This document shows positions 5,800 to 11,689 of a stretch of DNA of 29,145 nt, piece after piece. Position 1 is the stretch's first letter; each line of letters starts with the position of its first letter. The notes below the pieces were generated by a model. The model saw nothing but the letters and a program-made list of their open reading frames with translations, was not told the origin of the DNA and searched no databases. Position numbers and translations under genes: made by a program. This DNA is from a virus, in IMG/VR virus record IMGVR_UViG_3300023174_000509, positions 1 through 29,145 of that record. One strand, given 5' to 3'.

Positions 5800-6609
5800 T
5801 TAGTATAGGAAATCGGCAAGGCTTCTTTTGCTTTGCCAATCTTTGTTTGGTGTGTAACATAAGCAATCATCTATCATGATTGAACAATCAAAGCATGATT
5901 TGCAAATGGTACAGTAGTACGGGTTGTCTGTTAAATCTGTGGCAGACTCACAGTAGGGACACATCTCTAAGTCTGCGTCCAAATCTACTGTGTAGTCCCA
6001 CAGTTTGTCGGTATAATCTATGGCTTTGACAGGCTCTAGGTAGGTAGTACGCTTATGACTTTGGTTACTCCACCAGATACCTTCATTGTCCCATGAACCA
6101 GCCGACTCATTGAGTAGATACATAGGGTGTTGTGCTGCTGGGTCACATGTTAGGATAGCAATCTTGCTACCCTTAGCCCAAGTCTCAGCCATTATCCATA
6201 CGTTATCATCATCAAGTGCAGATACGCCACCAATTCTAGGTAGTGTATCCTCAGCGAAGACACGCGTATCACTACGCTTGTCGGACTTGCCGATACTTAT
6301 GTCAAGCACACCATTGTGTGCTAAGTAAGTACGCTCATCACCACCAACCACGAATGGGTGGCAATTCTGTTCGTTCTTAACACCATGTGTGGCGTATCGT
6401 GCGTGCCACATGGCGTAGCCGTCTGGGAATTGCTTGCGTAATTCCAAGAAGCGTGCAATAGATTTTTTAGCAGACATGCTACGCTCTGAGATAATTCTAT
6501 CTCCAGCGTGTATGGCAAAGCCAAATCCATGCGGATTGCTACACGCACCAGCGTGTAAGTCTGCTTTGTTTGGTGTGGAGTTTGGCTCGCACACTACAAG
6601 TAAGCACAT
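5800..6609 (-). CDS. class II glutamine amidotransferase (Ntn hydrolase) with C-terminal zinc motif
   Basis: The 269-residue protein begins Met-Cys, so removing Met would expose the Cys nucleophile of a GATase class II enzyme. Family landmarks follow in order: NPHGFGFAIH (25-34), MWHARYATHG (67-76), NCHPFV (82-87) and AHNGVL (97-102). These enzymes hydrolyse glutamine and channel the ammonia to a partner synthase or ligase. No partner domain is fused; instead residues 217-251 carry eight cysteines (CPYC, CTICKSCFDC, CLC), a likely double zinc site. The gene lies 12 bases downstream of the amidoligase, a known pairing, with GGGAG before the ATG. It probably supplies nitrogen to, or trims the product of, that ligase. 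Confidence 0.88.
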   Translation of the reverse strand: MCLLVVCEPNSTPNKADLHAGACSNPHGFGFAIHAGDRIISERSMSAKKSIARFLELRKQFPDGYAMWHARYATHGVKNEQNCHPFVVGGDERTYLAHNGVLDISIGKSDKRSDTRVFAEDTLPRIGGVSALDDDNVWIMAETWAKGSKIAILTCDPAAQHPMYLLNESAGSWDNEGIWWSNQSHKRTTYLEPVKAIDYTDKLWDYTVDLDADLEMCPYCESATDLTDNPYYCTICKSCFDCSIMIDDCLCYTPNKDWQSKRSLADFLY

Positions 6610-6621
6610 AGTATCATCTCC

Positions 6622-7911
6622 CTAAGCGTTAGCAGTTATCTTGTTGTTAATGTCTACTGATTGTATCTTGTCCAACCTAGAGTATAGGTCGGGGTAGAGT
6701 CCATTGTTGGACACTACATAGTCAGCGAACCAGTCCCAAGATAGTGCGCCAAGTTTGACGTCATCTAGTCGTAGTTCCCTAGTGTATTCTACCATGGCTT
6801 GTGCTAAGTCTAGGGCACTTAACACGCCACTTGCTTTCATTGTGCCTCTAAAGAAGCGCAATTCTATGGTGTTAGGGTTCTGCGTATTGACCGCAGAGTA
6901 CCTCTCTGTATGGTTGCGGTCGGGACTACCGACCTTGTGCTTGATAGAGAATACTGGGCGGTCATACTCATCAAAGGTATAGACATCATTGAACCTTGCA
7001 AAGCGTGACTTGCGTCCAGCAAACTTCATCATGTGTGGTGCGTTTTTATACACAAAGGCTATGAACCTATGCATGTGTGCACCACTACTAAATCCGTCAC
7101 GACTTAGGTGTATGTGCAGACCGCATGTGTCTGTATCCCACGACCTAGCCTCATGGTCTTTGCGTAGTGTCTCTATGGTATCCCATAGTAGGGCACTATT
7201 GTCTCGATACTGTTGGTGTGTATGTGGGTGAGTTACAATCTCGAACCCGTTGCTAATACTACCGTCATGCTTTAGGTACGCTGTACCTAGCAGGGCACTA
7301 GAAGCAAATGATGAGGCAGAGTCTACGCGTGGCATCTCTGTCTCTAACTCGAAGCCAAGATACATCTTGTGCTTGCTCACACCCTTAAAGATAGGTGCTG
7401 GTTTGCATGAGTAGTCGTGAATAGTACCGCTTGCACGGTAGCCACGACAGCACTTACCCTCGATAGGGTTACTCTCACGACAATCGCATGGGTAGTCATT
7501 GTGGTATGACTCGTCACACTCGTCACAGTAGTAGCAGTTATCAGAGAAGCAACGCTCACAAAATGGTGTATCACCAACGTAAGTCGTACTCTCTGATGAT
7601 GACTCGCAACAATTCTCACAGTAGTAACTGTAATTCTCCCAGCAATAGTCGCACCATTCCTCATTGTCTACGGTGTGGCTGTTCTCGCTAGGCATACCGT
7701 CCTCGCAACGCTGACAGTAACTAGCGCAATTAGTGCACCATAACTCACCATTGACGTGGACGTTATCGTCCATGTCGCGTATGTCGTCACACTCATGGCA
7801 ACTAAACACACACTCATTACAGTAAGCATGGTCATTGACCACTAGTTCATCTCCGTCATCTATTGTGTTGCCACAATTCGTACACTCTCTAGTGTTATCG
7901 TCATTCTCCAT
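6622..7911 (-). CDS. amidoligase with N-terminal tandem zinc-finger array
   Basis: I chose ATG 7911 (429 aa): AGGGGG lies eight bases upstream, whereas the longer frame needs a GTG at 7920. Residues 10-90 are three exact C-x2-C-x17-C-x2-C units with a 28-residue period (C10, C38, C66). A fourth, near-identical unit is C98-C121, and more cysteine pairs run to about 155; these are LIM/treble-clef-like knuckles. Residues 184-400 match the COOH-NH2 ligase amidoligase family (distant glutamine-synthetase fold): YLGFELETEM, KHDGSIS with FEIVTHP, CGLHIHLS (263-270), RYSAVN, and TIELRFFRG (348-356). Such enzymes form amide or isopeptide bonds with ATP. It has its own consensus promoter at 7942-7970 and is followed by the GATase. 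Confidence 0.85.
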   Translation of the reverse strand: MENDDNTRECTNCGNTIDDGDELVVNDHAYCNECVFSCHECDDIRDMDDNVHVNGELWCTNCASYCQRCEDGMPSENSHTVDNEEWCDYCWENYSYYCENCCESSSESTTYVGDTPFCERCFSDNCYYCDECDESYHNDYPCDCRESNPIEGKCCRGYRASGTIHDYSCKPAPIFKGVSKHKMYLGFELETEMPRVDSASSFASSALLGTAYLKHDGSISNGFEIVTHPHTHQQYRDNSALLWDTIETLRKDHEARSWDTDTCGLHIHLSRDGFSSGAHMHRFIAFVYKNAPHMMKFAGRKSRFARFNDVYTFDEYDRPVFSIKHKVGSPDRNHTERYSAVNTQNPNTIELRFFRGTMKASGVLSALDLAQAMVEYTRELRLDDVKLGALSWDWFADYVVSNNGLYPDLYSRLDKIQSVDINNKITANA

Positions 7912-7941
7912 GTATCTCACCCCCTCTCGCTGTATAGTCGT

Positions 7942-7970
7942 AGTATAGCATGTTGTTAAGCCTTTGTCAA
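7942..7970 (-). promoter_or_regulatory. sigma70-type promoter for the amidoligase/GATase genes (P6)
   Basis: On the - strand, TTGACA (7965-7970) and TATACT (7942-7947) are separated by exactly 17 bases. The start point would fall near 7935, giving a leader of about 24 bases before ATG 7911. The -35 lies inside the last codons of the upstream 62-aa gene. Its flanks (AATTGACAAAG) are a degenerate form of the palindrome seen around the other leftward -35 boxes. Confidence 0.8.
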
Positions 7971-8144
7971 TTCTTTAGCGTTGTCAATTATAGCGTCTGC
8001 TATCTTGGAGCGCAAGGTCTGAACCTCTAGCACTAGGCTAGGGAAGTCGTTGCGCTTATGGGTATCCTCTTGGACTCTAAGTGCCATGCGGATTACCTCG
8101 ACCTCACGTGGTGTAAGGTCTAGCAATAGGTTATCGTGCGTCAT
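7956..8144 (-). CDS. small hypothetical helical protein, 62 aa
   Basis: The product MTHDNLLLDLTPREVEVIRMAL... is predicted to be fully helical. A LTPREVEVIRMALR segment looks like a short HTH-like or coiled helix, followed by a second helix (LEVQTLRSKIADAI). It overlaps the upstream membrane-protein gene by 14 bases, and its last codons contain the -35 box of the amidoligase promoter. No family can be named. Confidence 0.6.
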   Translation of the reverse strand: MTHDNLLLDLTPREVEVIRMALRVQEDTHKRNDFPSLVLEVQTLRSKIADAIIDNAKELTKA

Positions 8145-8271
8145 AGTAGCCTTCGTATCTGCGGAGTCTGCGTTCTAATACATAGACTCTACGGAAGGCA
8201 ATCACTAGCATAGTGTTAGCAAGTGCTAACGCTAATACTACCGCGAACAAGTCGCTTGTAGATAGTGTCAT
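8131..8271 (-). CDS. small single-pass membrane protein, 46 aa
   Basis: Direct translation gives 46 residues. A short N-terminus is followed by one hydrophobic segment (about residues 8-26: LFAVVLALALANTMLVIAF) and a strongly basic tail (RRVYVLERRLRRYEGYYDAR). This is the layout of a single-pass inner-membrane protein with an internal basic end. AGAGAGG sits six bases before the ATG, and promoter P5 lies just upstream. Small phage membrane proteins of this kind act in lysis timing or superinfection exclusion, but nothing here discriminates. Confidence 0.65.
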   Translation of the reverse strand: MTLSTSDLFAVVLALALANTMLVIAFRRVYVLERRLRRYEGYYDAR

Positions 8272-8300
8272 GTCTAACCTCTCTCTAGTATGATAGGCGT

Positions 8301-8329
8301 AGCCTACCATAGGCTTGACGGCTTGTCAA
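8301..8329 (-). promoter_or_regulatory. sigma70-type leftward promoter inside the operon (P5)
   Basis: On the - strand, TTGACA (8324-8329) and TAGGCT (8301-8306, fits the actinobacterial TANNNT) are spaced 17 bases apart. The -35 sits in CGACTTGACAAGCC, a one-mismatch form of the ACTTG-A-CAAGT palindrome. The start point would be about 20 bases upstream of the AUG at 8271. Confidence 0.65.
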
Positions 8330-8332
8330 GTC

Positions 8333-8383
8333 GTGCCACGCTAGGACTCGAACCTAGACCTACCCCCACAATCGGGCGTGGCG
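8333..8383 (-). other. tRNA-like minihelix or tRNA 3'-end remnant
   Basis: The - strand carries a perfect T-arm: stem CTAGG, loop TTCGAGT, stem CCTAG (8341-8357), matching the tRNA B-box. It is followed by the acceptor-like CGTGGCA and C73. Just upstream, GCCACG (8377-8382) pairs with GTGGC of that acceptor for six base pairs. Only 19 bases separate acceptor and T-arm, so no room exists for normal D and anticodon arms; a short CCC/GGG hairpin could form there. No 3' CCA is encoded. It is therefore not a standard tRNA. It could be a tRNA-mimic RNA, a decayed tRNA, or an attachment-site core copied from a host tRNA 3' end. Confidence 0.4.
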
Positions 8384-8388
8384 TAATG

Positions 8389-8544
8389 CTATCGGGCTTG
8401 GAGACCGCGCAAGCGTGTCTGCTTGGTGGCAGGTTGCCATGGCGTCTGGAGCAGGTTGGCGTGGAATAGTGCCTTAGCACTCTCTCGCGCCTCTAGCCAA
8501 TCGTAGGCTCGCGCCTCGGCTAGTAGTCTATCTTGTGCCGTCAT
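8389..8544 (-). CDS. small hypothetical basic protein, 51 aa
   Basis: Direct translation gives 51 residues. A helical first half (MTAQDRLLAEARAYDWLEAR) is followed by a basic, Trp/Pro-containing second half (QTPWQPATKQTRLRGLQAR). AGAGAGG lies six bases before the ATG, the leader typical of this operon. The stop lies six bases before the tRNA-like element. Base composition here is richer in G+C than in the late genes. No family is recognised. Confidence 0.6.
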   Translation of the reverse strand: MTAQDRLLAEARAYDWLEARESAKALFHANLLQTPWQPATKQTRLRGLQAR

Positions 8545-8568
8545 GTAGTACCTCTCTCATGGTCGTGT

Positions 8569-8892
8569 TTAATCGTTCGCGTCTATGTGGACGCTTGGGA
8601 GCGTGGCGCGGAACTCGCGTTCGCGTTCTGCTAGTGCAAGTTCACGCGCTAGGCGTTCTTGTTCTTGTTCGCTAAGGGTCGGTAGTACGCGCTCAACCTT
8701 AGGTCGGTTGGTCGTGACAGCGTGGCGTTGGCGTGTACGCGTTAGGCGTACGGCTTTACCATGCTTAGTGTCGCTTAGTCGTGCCCCATTAGTGCCCAAG
8801 CGTCTATCAGACGCACGTACGCTAGGTGGCGTGACTACTATACTACCTGAACCCCCATAGGGGTTATAGGTCAAGGGTCTATCCTCTCTCAT
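8569..8892 (-). CDS. basic, Arg-rich hypothetical protein, up to 107 aa
   Basis: The first gene of the leftward operon encodes a protein rich in Arg (SVRASDRRLG, VRLTRTRQRHAV) with a charged C-terminal helix (LSEQEQERLARELALAERERE). It resembles a nucleic-acid-binding protein with a disordered middle, but matches no family I know. The listed ATG at 8892 has no good ribosome-binding site. The operon's usual AGAGAGG lies inside its first codons, eight bases before a TTG at 8874, so the true product may be six residues shorter. Promoter P1 starts about 45 bases upstream. Confidence 0.6.
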   Translation of the reverse strand: MREDRPLTYNPYGGSGSIVVTPPSVRASDRRLGTNGARLSDTKHGKAVRLTRTRQRHAVTTNRPKVERVLPTLSEQEQERLARELALAEREREFRATLPSVHIDAND

Positions 8893-8943
8893 GCTTAGAC
8901 TAGGGTATTTCCCTATTCTAGTGTCGCGCTAGGTAATGAGCCT

Positions 8944-8972
8944 AGTATAGCCTACGCTACGCGACTTGTCAA
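8944..8972 (-). promoter_or_regulatory. consensus leftward promoter P1 with palindromic operator
   Basis: On the - strand, TTGACA (8967-8972) and TATACT (8944-8949) have a 17-base spacer. The -35 box is the centre of the perfect palindrome ACTTGACAAGT. It is the nearest promoter to the first leftward gene and is probably its main one. Confidence 0.85.
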
Positions 8973-9033
8973 GTAGTGACACAATAGGGTTGTGATACCC
9001 GCGGGCGACCCGCTGCTACTAGGTAACTAGTCA

Positions 9034-9062
9034 AGCCTATCATGTCGCTATTGACTTGTCAA
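9034..9062 (-). promoter_or_regulatory. leftward promoter P2 with palindromic operator
   Basis: On the - strand, TTGACA (9057-9062) and TAGGCT (9034-9039, TANNNT type) are 17 bases apart. The -35 lies in the perfect palindrome ACTTGACAAGT. The -10 is weaker than that of P1 or P4. Confidence 0.65.
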
Positions 9063-9104
9063 GTTGAGGACGCTCCCTCTCGGGGTTTCAACTTGTTAAG
9101 GGAT

Positions 9105-9133
9105 ACTTTACACTATCCCTTGACACTTGTCAA
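9105..9133 (-). promoter_or_regulatory. leftward promoter P3 with palindromic operator
   Basis: On the - strand, TTGACA (9128-9133) and TAAAGT (9105-9110) are 17 bases apart. The -35 again lies in ACTTGACAAGT. Another CTTGACA-like half follows immediately (GTGTCAAGG), so the operator may be extended. Confidence 0.7.
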
Positions 9134-9167
9134 GTCTATCAGACTATCCGCGTGTCGTGTTATCTGT

Positions 9168-9184
9168 TGGGGGGTTAGCCCCCT
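9168..9184. other. short G/C hairpin between P3 and P4
   Basis: A run of Gs, a four- to five-base loop and a run of Cs form a five-base-pair hairpin, flanked on both sides by TATCTG-like sequence. No T tail follows on either strand, so it is not a good terminator. In transcripts from P4 it would lie close to the 5' end and could stabilise or attenuate the RNA. Confidence 0.35.
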
Positions 9185-9201
9185 ATCTGATGACAAGTAG
9201 A

Positions 9202-9230
9202 ACTATACCCCATCAGACTAGGCGTGTCAA
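9202..9230 (-). promoter_or_regulatory. consensus leftward promoter P4
   Basis: On the - strand, TTGACA (9225-9230) and TATAGT (9202-9207, 5/6 match) are 17 bases apart. The -35 flank GGACTTGACACG keeps the left half of the palindrome and loses the right half. It is the most upstream of the four tandem promoters. Confidence 0.8.
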
Positions 9231-9280
9231 GTCCAAACAAGGCTAATTAGGTAACGATTAGATAACGTTTCGCTGGGAGT

Positions 9281-9410
9281 TTCCTGAGAGAACCCTGAGA
9301 GTTACCTGTGATGTGGGTCACACCTTGATAGTCTGAGAGTTACCTGAGAATTACCTGAGAATTATTATAGCCCCAGTTTTCTGAGAATTAACTGAGAGTT
9401 GGCTGAGAAT
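9281..9410. repeat. iteron array: nine 11-bp units in three groups of three
   Basis: The core CTGAGA recurs at 9284, 9295, 9306 (as CTGTGA), 9333, 9344, 9355, 9381, 9392 and 9403. Within each trio the spacing is exactly 11 bases, and the trios are 26-27 bases apart. The best units read TACCTGAGAAT. An 11-bp period puts each unit on nearly the same face of the helix, as for co-operative binding of a replication initiator, a terminase small subunit or a regulator. The array lies about 400 bases upstream of the terminase gene and next to AT-rich DNA. Confidence 0.85.
9307..9322. promoter_or_regulatory. CRP/GlxR-type binding-site core
   Basis: TGTGA (9307-9311), six bases, then TCACA (9318-9322) is a perfect symmetrical match to the CRP-family consensus, which in Actinobacteria is used by GlxR/Crp. 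It lies at the end of the first iteron trio; the single-base change that degrades iteron three (CTGAGA to CTGTGA) creates one of its half-sites. It could place the control region under host cAMP-type regulation. Confidence 0.5.
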
Positions 9411-9445
9411 AGATAGGTCTGTGGATAGTCGGTTCATCTATAAAT

Positions 9446-9463
9446 ACTTATAGCGACTTATAG
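9446..9463. repeat. direct repeats of ACTTATAG
   Basis: ACTTATAG occurs at 9446-9453 and 9456-9463, exactly ten bases apart, with a partial third copy (ACTTATC) at 9464. A related CTTATAG occurs at 9532. One-helical-turn spacing suggests protein-binding half-sites. Confidence 0.45.
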
Positions 9464-9604
9464 ACTTATCTCTATGTCGATTTGTCGACAATTGTTTGAG
9501 GGCACATGCTTAAAAATAGGTTCGAGGGGGGCTTATAGTATCCCCCAAAAAATTTCTGTTATATTTACCCCCCTCTCACTATAGGTCAGATATACCCTAA
9601 TTAT

Positions 9605-9623
9605 AGTCCTGACCAGGACTTTT
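9605..9623 (+). terminator. possible rho-independent terminator
   Basis: AGTCCTG, two bases, CAGGACT (9605-9620) followed by TTTTAAAATATTTT gives a compact hairpin with a short T tail on the + strand. The stem is small (five stable pairs once a minimal loop is allowed), and no + strand gene ends nearby. It may insulate late transcription from read-through. Confidence 0.4.
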
Positions 9624-9658
9624 AAAATATTTTAATATAAGTTGTTCGCTTTTACGAT

Positions 9659-9685
9659 TTGAACAGGTTATCTTATATGTATAAT
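9659..9685 (+). promoter_or_regulatory. candidate rightward (late) promoter
   Basis: A perfect TATAAT (9680-9685) is preceded by TTGAAC (9659-9664) at a short 15-base spacing, or TTTGAA at 16. It would start transcription about 125 bases before the terminase. The surrounding DNA is so AT-rich that a chance -10 is likely, and late promoters may instead use the phage sigma-like factor. Confidence 0.35.
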
Positions 9686-9694
9686 AATACATAT

Positions 9695-9727
9695 ACGGAG
9701 TCGCTCCGTTTAAGACTCCGCGACTCC
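9695..9727. repeat. nested inverted repeats before AT-only stretch
   Basis: ACGGAG-TCG-CTCCGT (9695-9709) is a six-pair hairpin. A larger repeat pairs GGAGTCGC (9697-9704) with GCGACTCC (9720-9727). The two folds are mutually exclusive. An AT-only run (9728-9754) follows, resembling a duplex-unwinding or bending element. Confidence 0.6.
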
Positions 9728-9813
9728 TATATATAATATAATATATAATAATATGGGGAAGTTCTGCCGTTAATCGGCCAGCGTTAAATGACTGTAAATG
9801 ATGGGGACAACTG

Positions 9814-11682
9814 ATGGGTAGAAAACCTGGGATTCAGAATATCCCTAAGCGCGAGGCGCAAGAAAAGGCCTTGCAGCAACTAAGTCAGGGTAGCACTATT
9901 ACCCAGGCTATGGCCTCTGTGGGCCGCTCAGACGTGGCATTCCGCCAATGGTCAGCAACTGACCCTGAGTTCAAAGCACGTGCCGAGGCTGCTCGCCTCG
10001 AGGGTAAAGGCATCAAGACTGACCTAAAGGAGCTGGGAGATATATCCTTCCCAGACTTCTCTGAACAGTTTCTAGACACTAAACTCTTTGACCATCACCT
10101 TGACTGGATAGACCTGATTGAAGGCCGCGAGCCGCGCTGGCTAGACCCAGCCATGACCTATGAGCCAGGCAATGACAACCGCGTACTGATTAACGTACCA
10201 CCTGAGCACGCCAAGTCTACAGTCATTACGACTAACTACGTTGTTTACACAATTGTCAAGAACCCTAACGCCCGAGTTATTGTAGTTTCTAAAACTCAGG
10301 GTATGGCCCGCAAGTTCCTTGGGGCGATTAAAACTAGACTTTCCCACCCAGCCTACACCAAGTTACAGGTGGCCTTCGGTCCCAACGGTGGCTATAAGGC
10401 AGACTCAACACAATGGTCTGCTGATATGATTTATCTGGGTACAGGACGCGACTCTGGCGAAAAGGACCCTACGGTCCAAGCCCTTGGTATGCTTTCACAG
10501 ATTTACGGTGCTCGCGCTGACCTGATTATTATCGACGATGCTGTGATGGGTTCAAACGCCCACGAGTGGGAAAAGCAGCTCGAGTGGATTCAAAAGGAAG
10601 TTATTACCCGTCTAGGTAGACACGGTAAATTAATTATCGTTGGCACTCGAGTTGCACCGATTGACCTCTATAAGATGCTCCGTGACCCCCAGCAATGGTC
10701 TGGTGGCAAGTCACCCTTTACTTACTTTGCAATGCCTGCCGTTTTGCAGTTTGACGAGAAGCCTGAAAACTGGAGAACGCTGTGGCCTAAAACCACACTG
10801 CAGGAAAACGAGATTGATGAACCCGATGAAAATGGTTTATATCCTAAGTGGGACGGACCCTCGCTCTTTACGCGCCGCTCTGAAGTTGCGCCATCTGTCT
10901 GGGCTATGGTCTACCAACAAGAAGACGTCCAGTCCGATTCTATATTCGCGCCAGCAGCAATTGCAGGATGTGTCAACGGTATGCGAAAGCGTGGACCGCT
11001 TAAACCAGGTACTCCAGGGCACCCGCGCTCAGCAGGTTCCACCTACACAGTAATTGGTTTTGACCCAGCCGTATCTGGTCGTTCTGCTTTCGTAGCAGTA
11101 ACCTACAACCGCGACGATAGTTCTATCTATGTTTTAGACTGCGTCAACATGTCAGACCCTACTCCTCAAAAGGAGAACGCTCTGATTCGTGAGTGGGTCG
11201 AAAGATATCACCCTCAAGAGTTTCGTGTAGAAATCAACGCACACCAGAAGTACTACGCAATGGACACTGACCTGCGTAACTACTTAGCAACCTACGGCTG
11301 CCAGTTGAACTCACACTTTACTGGTAAGAACAAGTGGGACACATCTTTTGGTGTAGCATCTATGGCTAGCCTTTTTGGAACTATCCATGATGGTCGCTAT
11401 CAGGACAATGGTTTAATCGAACTACCAAGCAATGAAGGCTCAGAGGGACTTAAGTCTCTTGTGCAGCAATTGATTACTTGGAAGCCAGATACTAAGAACC
11501 CTACCGACTGCGTGATGGCTTTATGGTTTGCTATCATTCGTATACGCGAACTGATGCAACAGGGCAGCAAAGTAGGACAGTACCAAAATAATCGCTGGGC
11601 AACCAGATATCAAAAGCAAAGCAGAATGTCATTAAACTTAGACGAAGCATTCGCTGAGCAATGGCAAGAAACTTATAGTTAG
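9814..11682 (+). CDS. terminase large subunit with N-terminal HTH extension
   Basis: The 622-residue protein has the two TerL engines. The ATPase shows a Walker A-like VPPEHAKST (128-136) and Walker B LIIIDDA (237-243), with the C-motif-like IIVGTR (274-279). The RNase H-fold nuclease starts at VIGFDPAVSG (D417). Together they translocate DNA into the prohead and cut it. Residues about 27-48 (STITQAMASVGRSDVAFRQW) look like a helix-turn-helix, and residues 1-75 resemble a small-terminase DNA-binding domain, so recognition and motor functions may be fused. No separate TerS gene is visible in this window. A GGGGA site precedes the ATG, and the control region with iterons lies directly upstream. 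Confidence 0.92.
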   Translation: MGRKPGIQNIPKREAQEKALQQLSQGSTITQAMASVGRSDVAFRQWSATDPEFKARAEAARLEGKGIKTDLKELGDISFPDFSEQFLDTKLFDHHLDWIDLIEGREPRWLDPAMTYEPGNDNRVLINVPPEHAKSTVITTNYVVYTIVKNPNARVIVVSKTQGMARKFLGAIKTRLSHPAYTKLQVAFGPNGGYKADSTQWSADMIYLGTGRDSGEKDPTVQALGMLSQIYGARADLIIIDDAVMGSNAHEWEKQLEWIQKEVITRLGRHGKLIIVGTRVAPIDLYKMLRDPQQWSGGKSPFTYFAMPAVLQFDEKPENWRTLWPKTTLQENEIDEPDENGLYPKWDGPSLFTRRSEVAPSVWAMVYQQEDVQSDSIFAPAAIAGCVNGMRKRGPLKPGTPGHPRSAGSTYTVIGFDPAVSGRSAFVAVTYNRDDSSIYVLDCVNMSDPTPQKENALIREWVERYHPQEFRVEINAHQKYYAMDTDLRNYLATYGCQLNSHFTGKNKWDTSFGVASMASLFGTIHDGRYQDNGLIELPSNEGSEGLKSLVQQLITWKPDTKNPTDCVMALWFAIIRIRELMQQGSKVGQYQNNRWATRYQKQSRMSLNLDEAFAEQWQETYS

Positions 11683-11689
11683 GATAACA

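Larger units (their letters stand above)
8893..9813. promoter_or_regulatory. 921-bp non-coding control region between leftward operon and late genes
   Basis: This is the largest gene-free stretch of the window. It holds, left to right: four leftward promoters with palindromic -35 boxes (8944-9230); a short G-rich hairpin (about 9168-9184); nine 11-bp-period iterons (9281-9410) with a CRP-like core; the spaced ACTTATAG repeats (9446-9463); the palindrome TTGTCGACAA (9482-9491); a G5/C5 inverted repeat (9526-9546); a hairpin with a T tail (9605-9623); a rightward -10 (9680-9685); an inverted repeat (9695-9727); and an AT-only stretch (9728-9754). I see no credible coding frame in it. Together these are typical of an origin, packaging site and divergent transcription control. 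Confidence 0.75.

Noticed and set aside
7377-7691. Long frames overlapping the amidoligase zinc array on both strands
   Set aside because: They arise from the biased codons of the Cys-rich repeat; the amidoligase frame has clear domain motifs.
8333-8440. Complete tRNA gene on the - strand
   Set aside because: The T-arm is perfect, but I could not place paired D and anticodon arms with T33 at any spacing. The only good acceptor partner lies just 19 bases from the T-arm. I kept it as a tRNA-like element only.
8585-8860. 91-aa + strand Arg/Ser-rich frame
   Set aside because: It is antisense to the Arg-rich 107-aa gene. Low complexity and no leader make it a shadow.
9120-9148. Rightward promoter starting TTGACA at 9120
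   Set aside because: No acceptable -10 lies 16-18 bases downstream (ACTATC/CTATCC). The TTGACA is part of the extended palindrome around P3.
9281-9410. CRISPR array
   Set aside because: The repeats are 11 bases with no unique spacers of 25-40 bases, and there is no leader or cas gene.
9526-9546. G5/C5 hairpin as a terminator
   Set aside because: The hairpin is followed by A residues on the + strand and has no T run downstream on the - strand.
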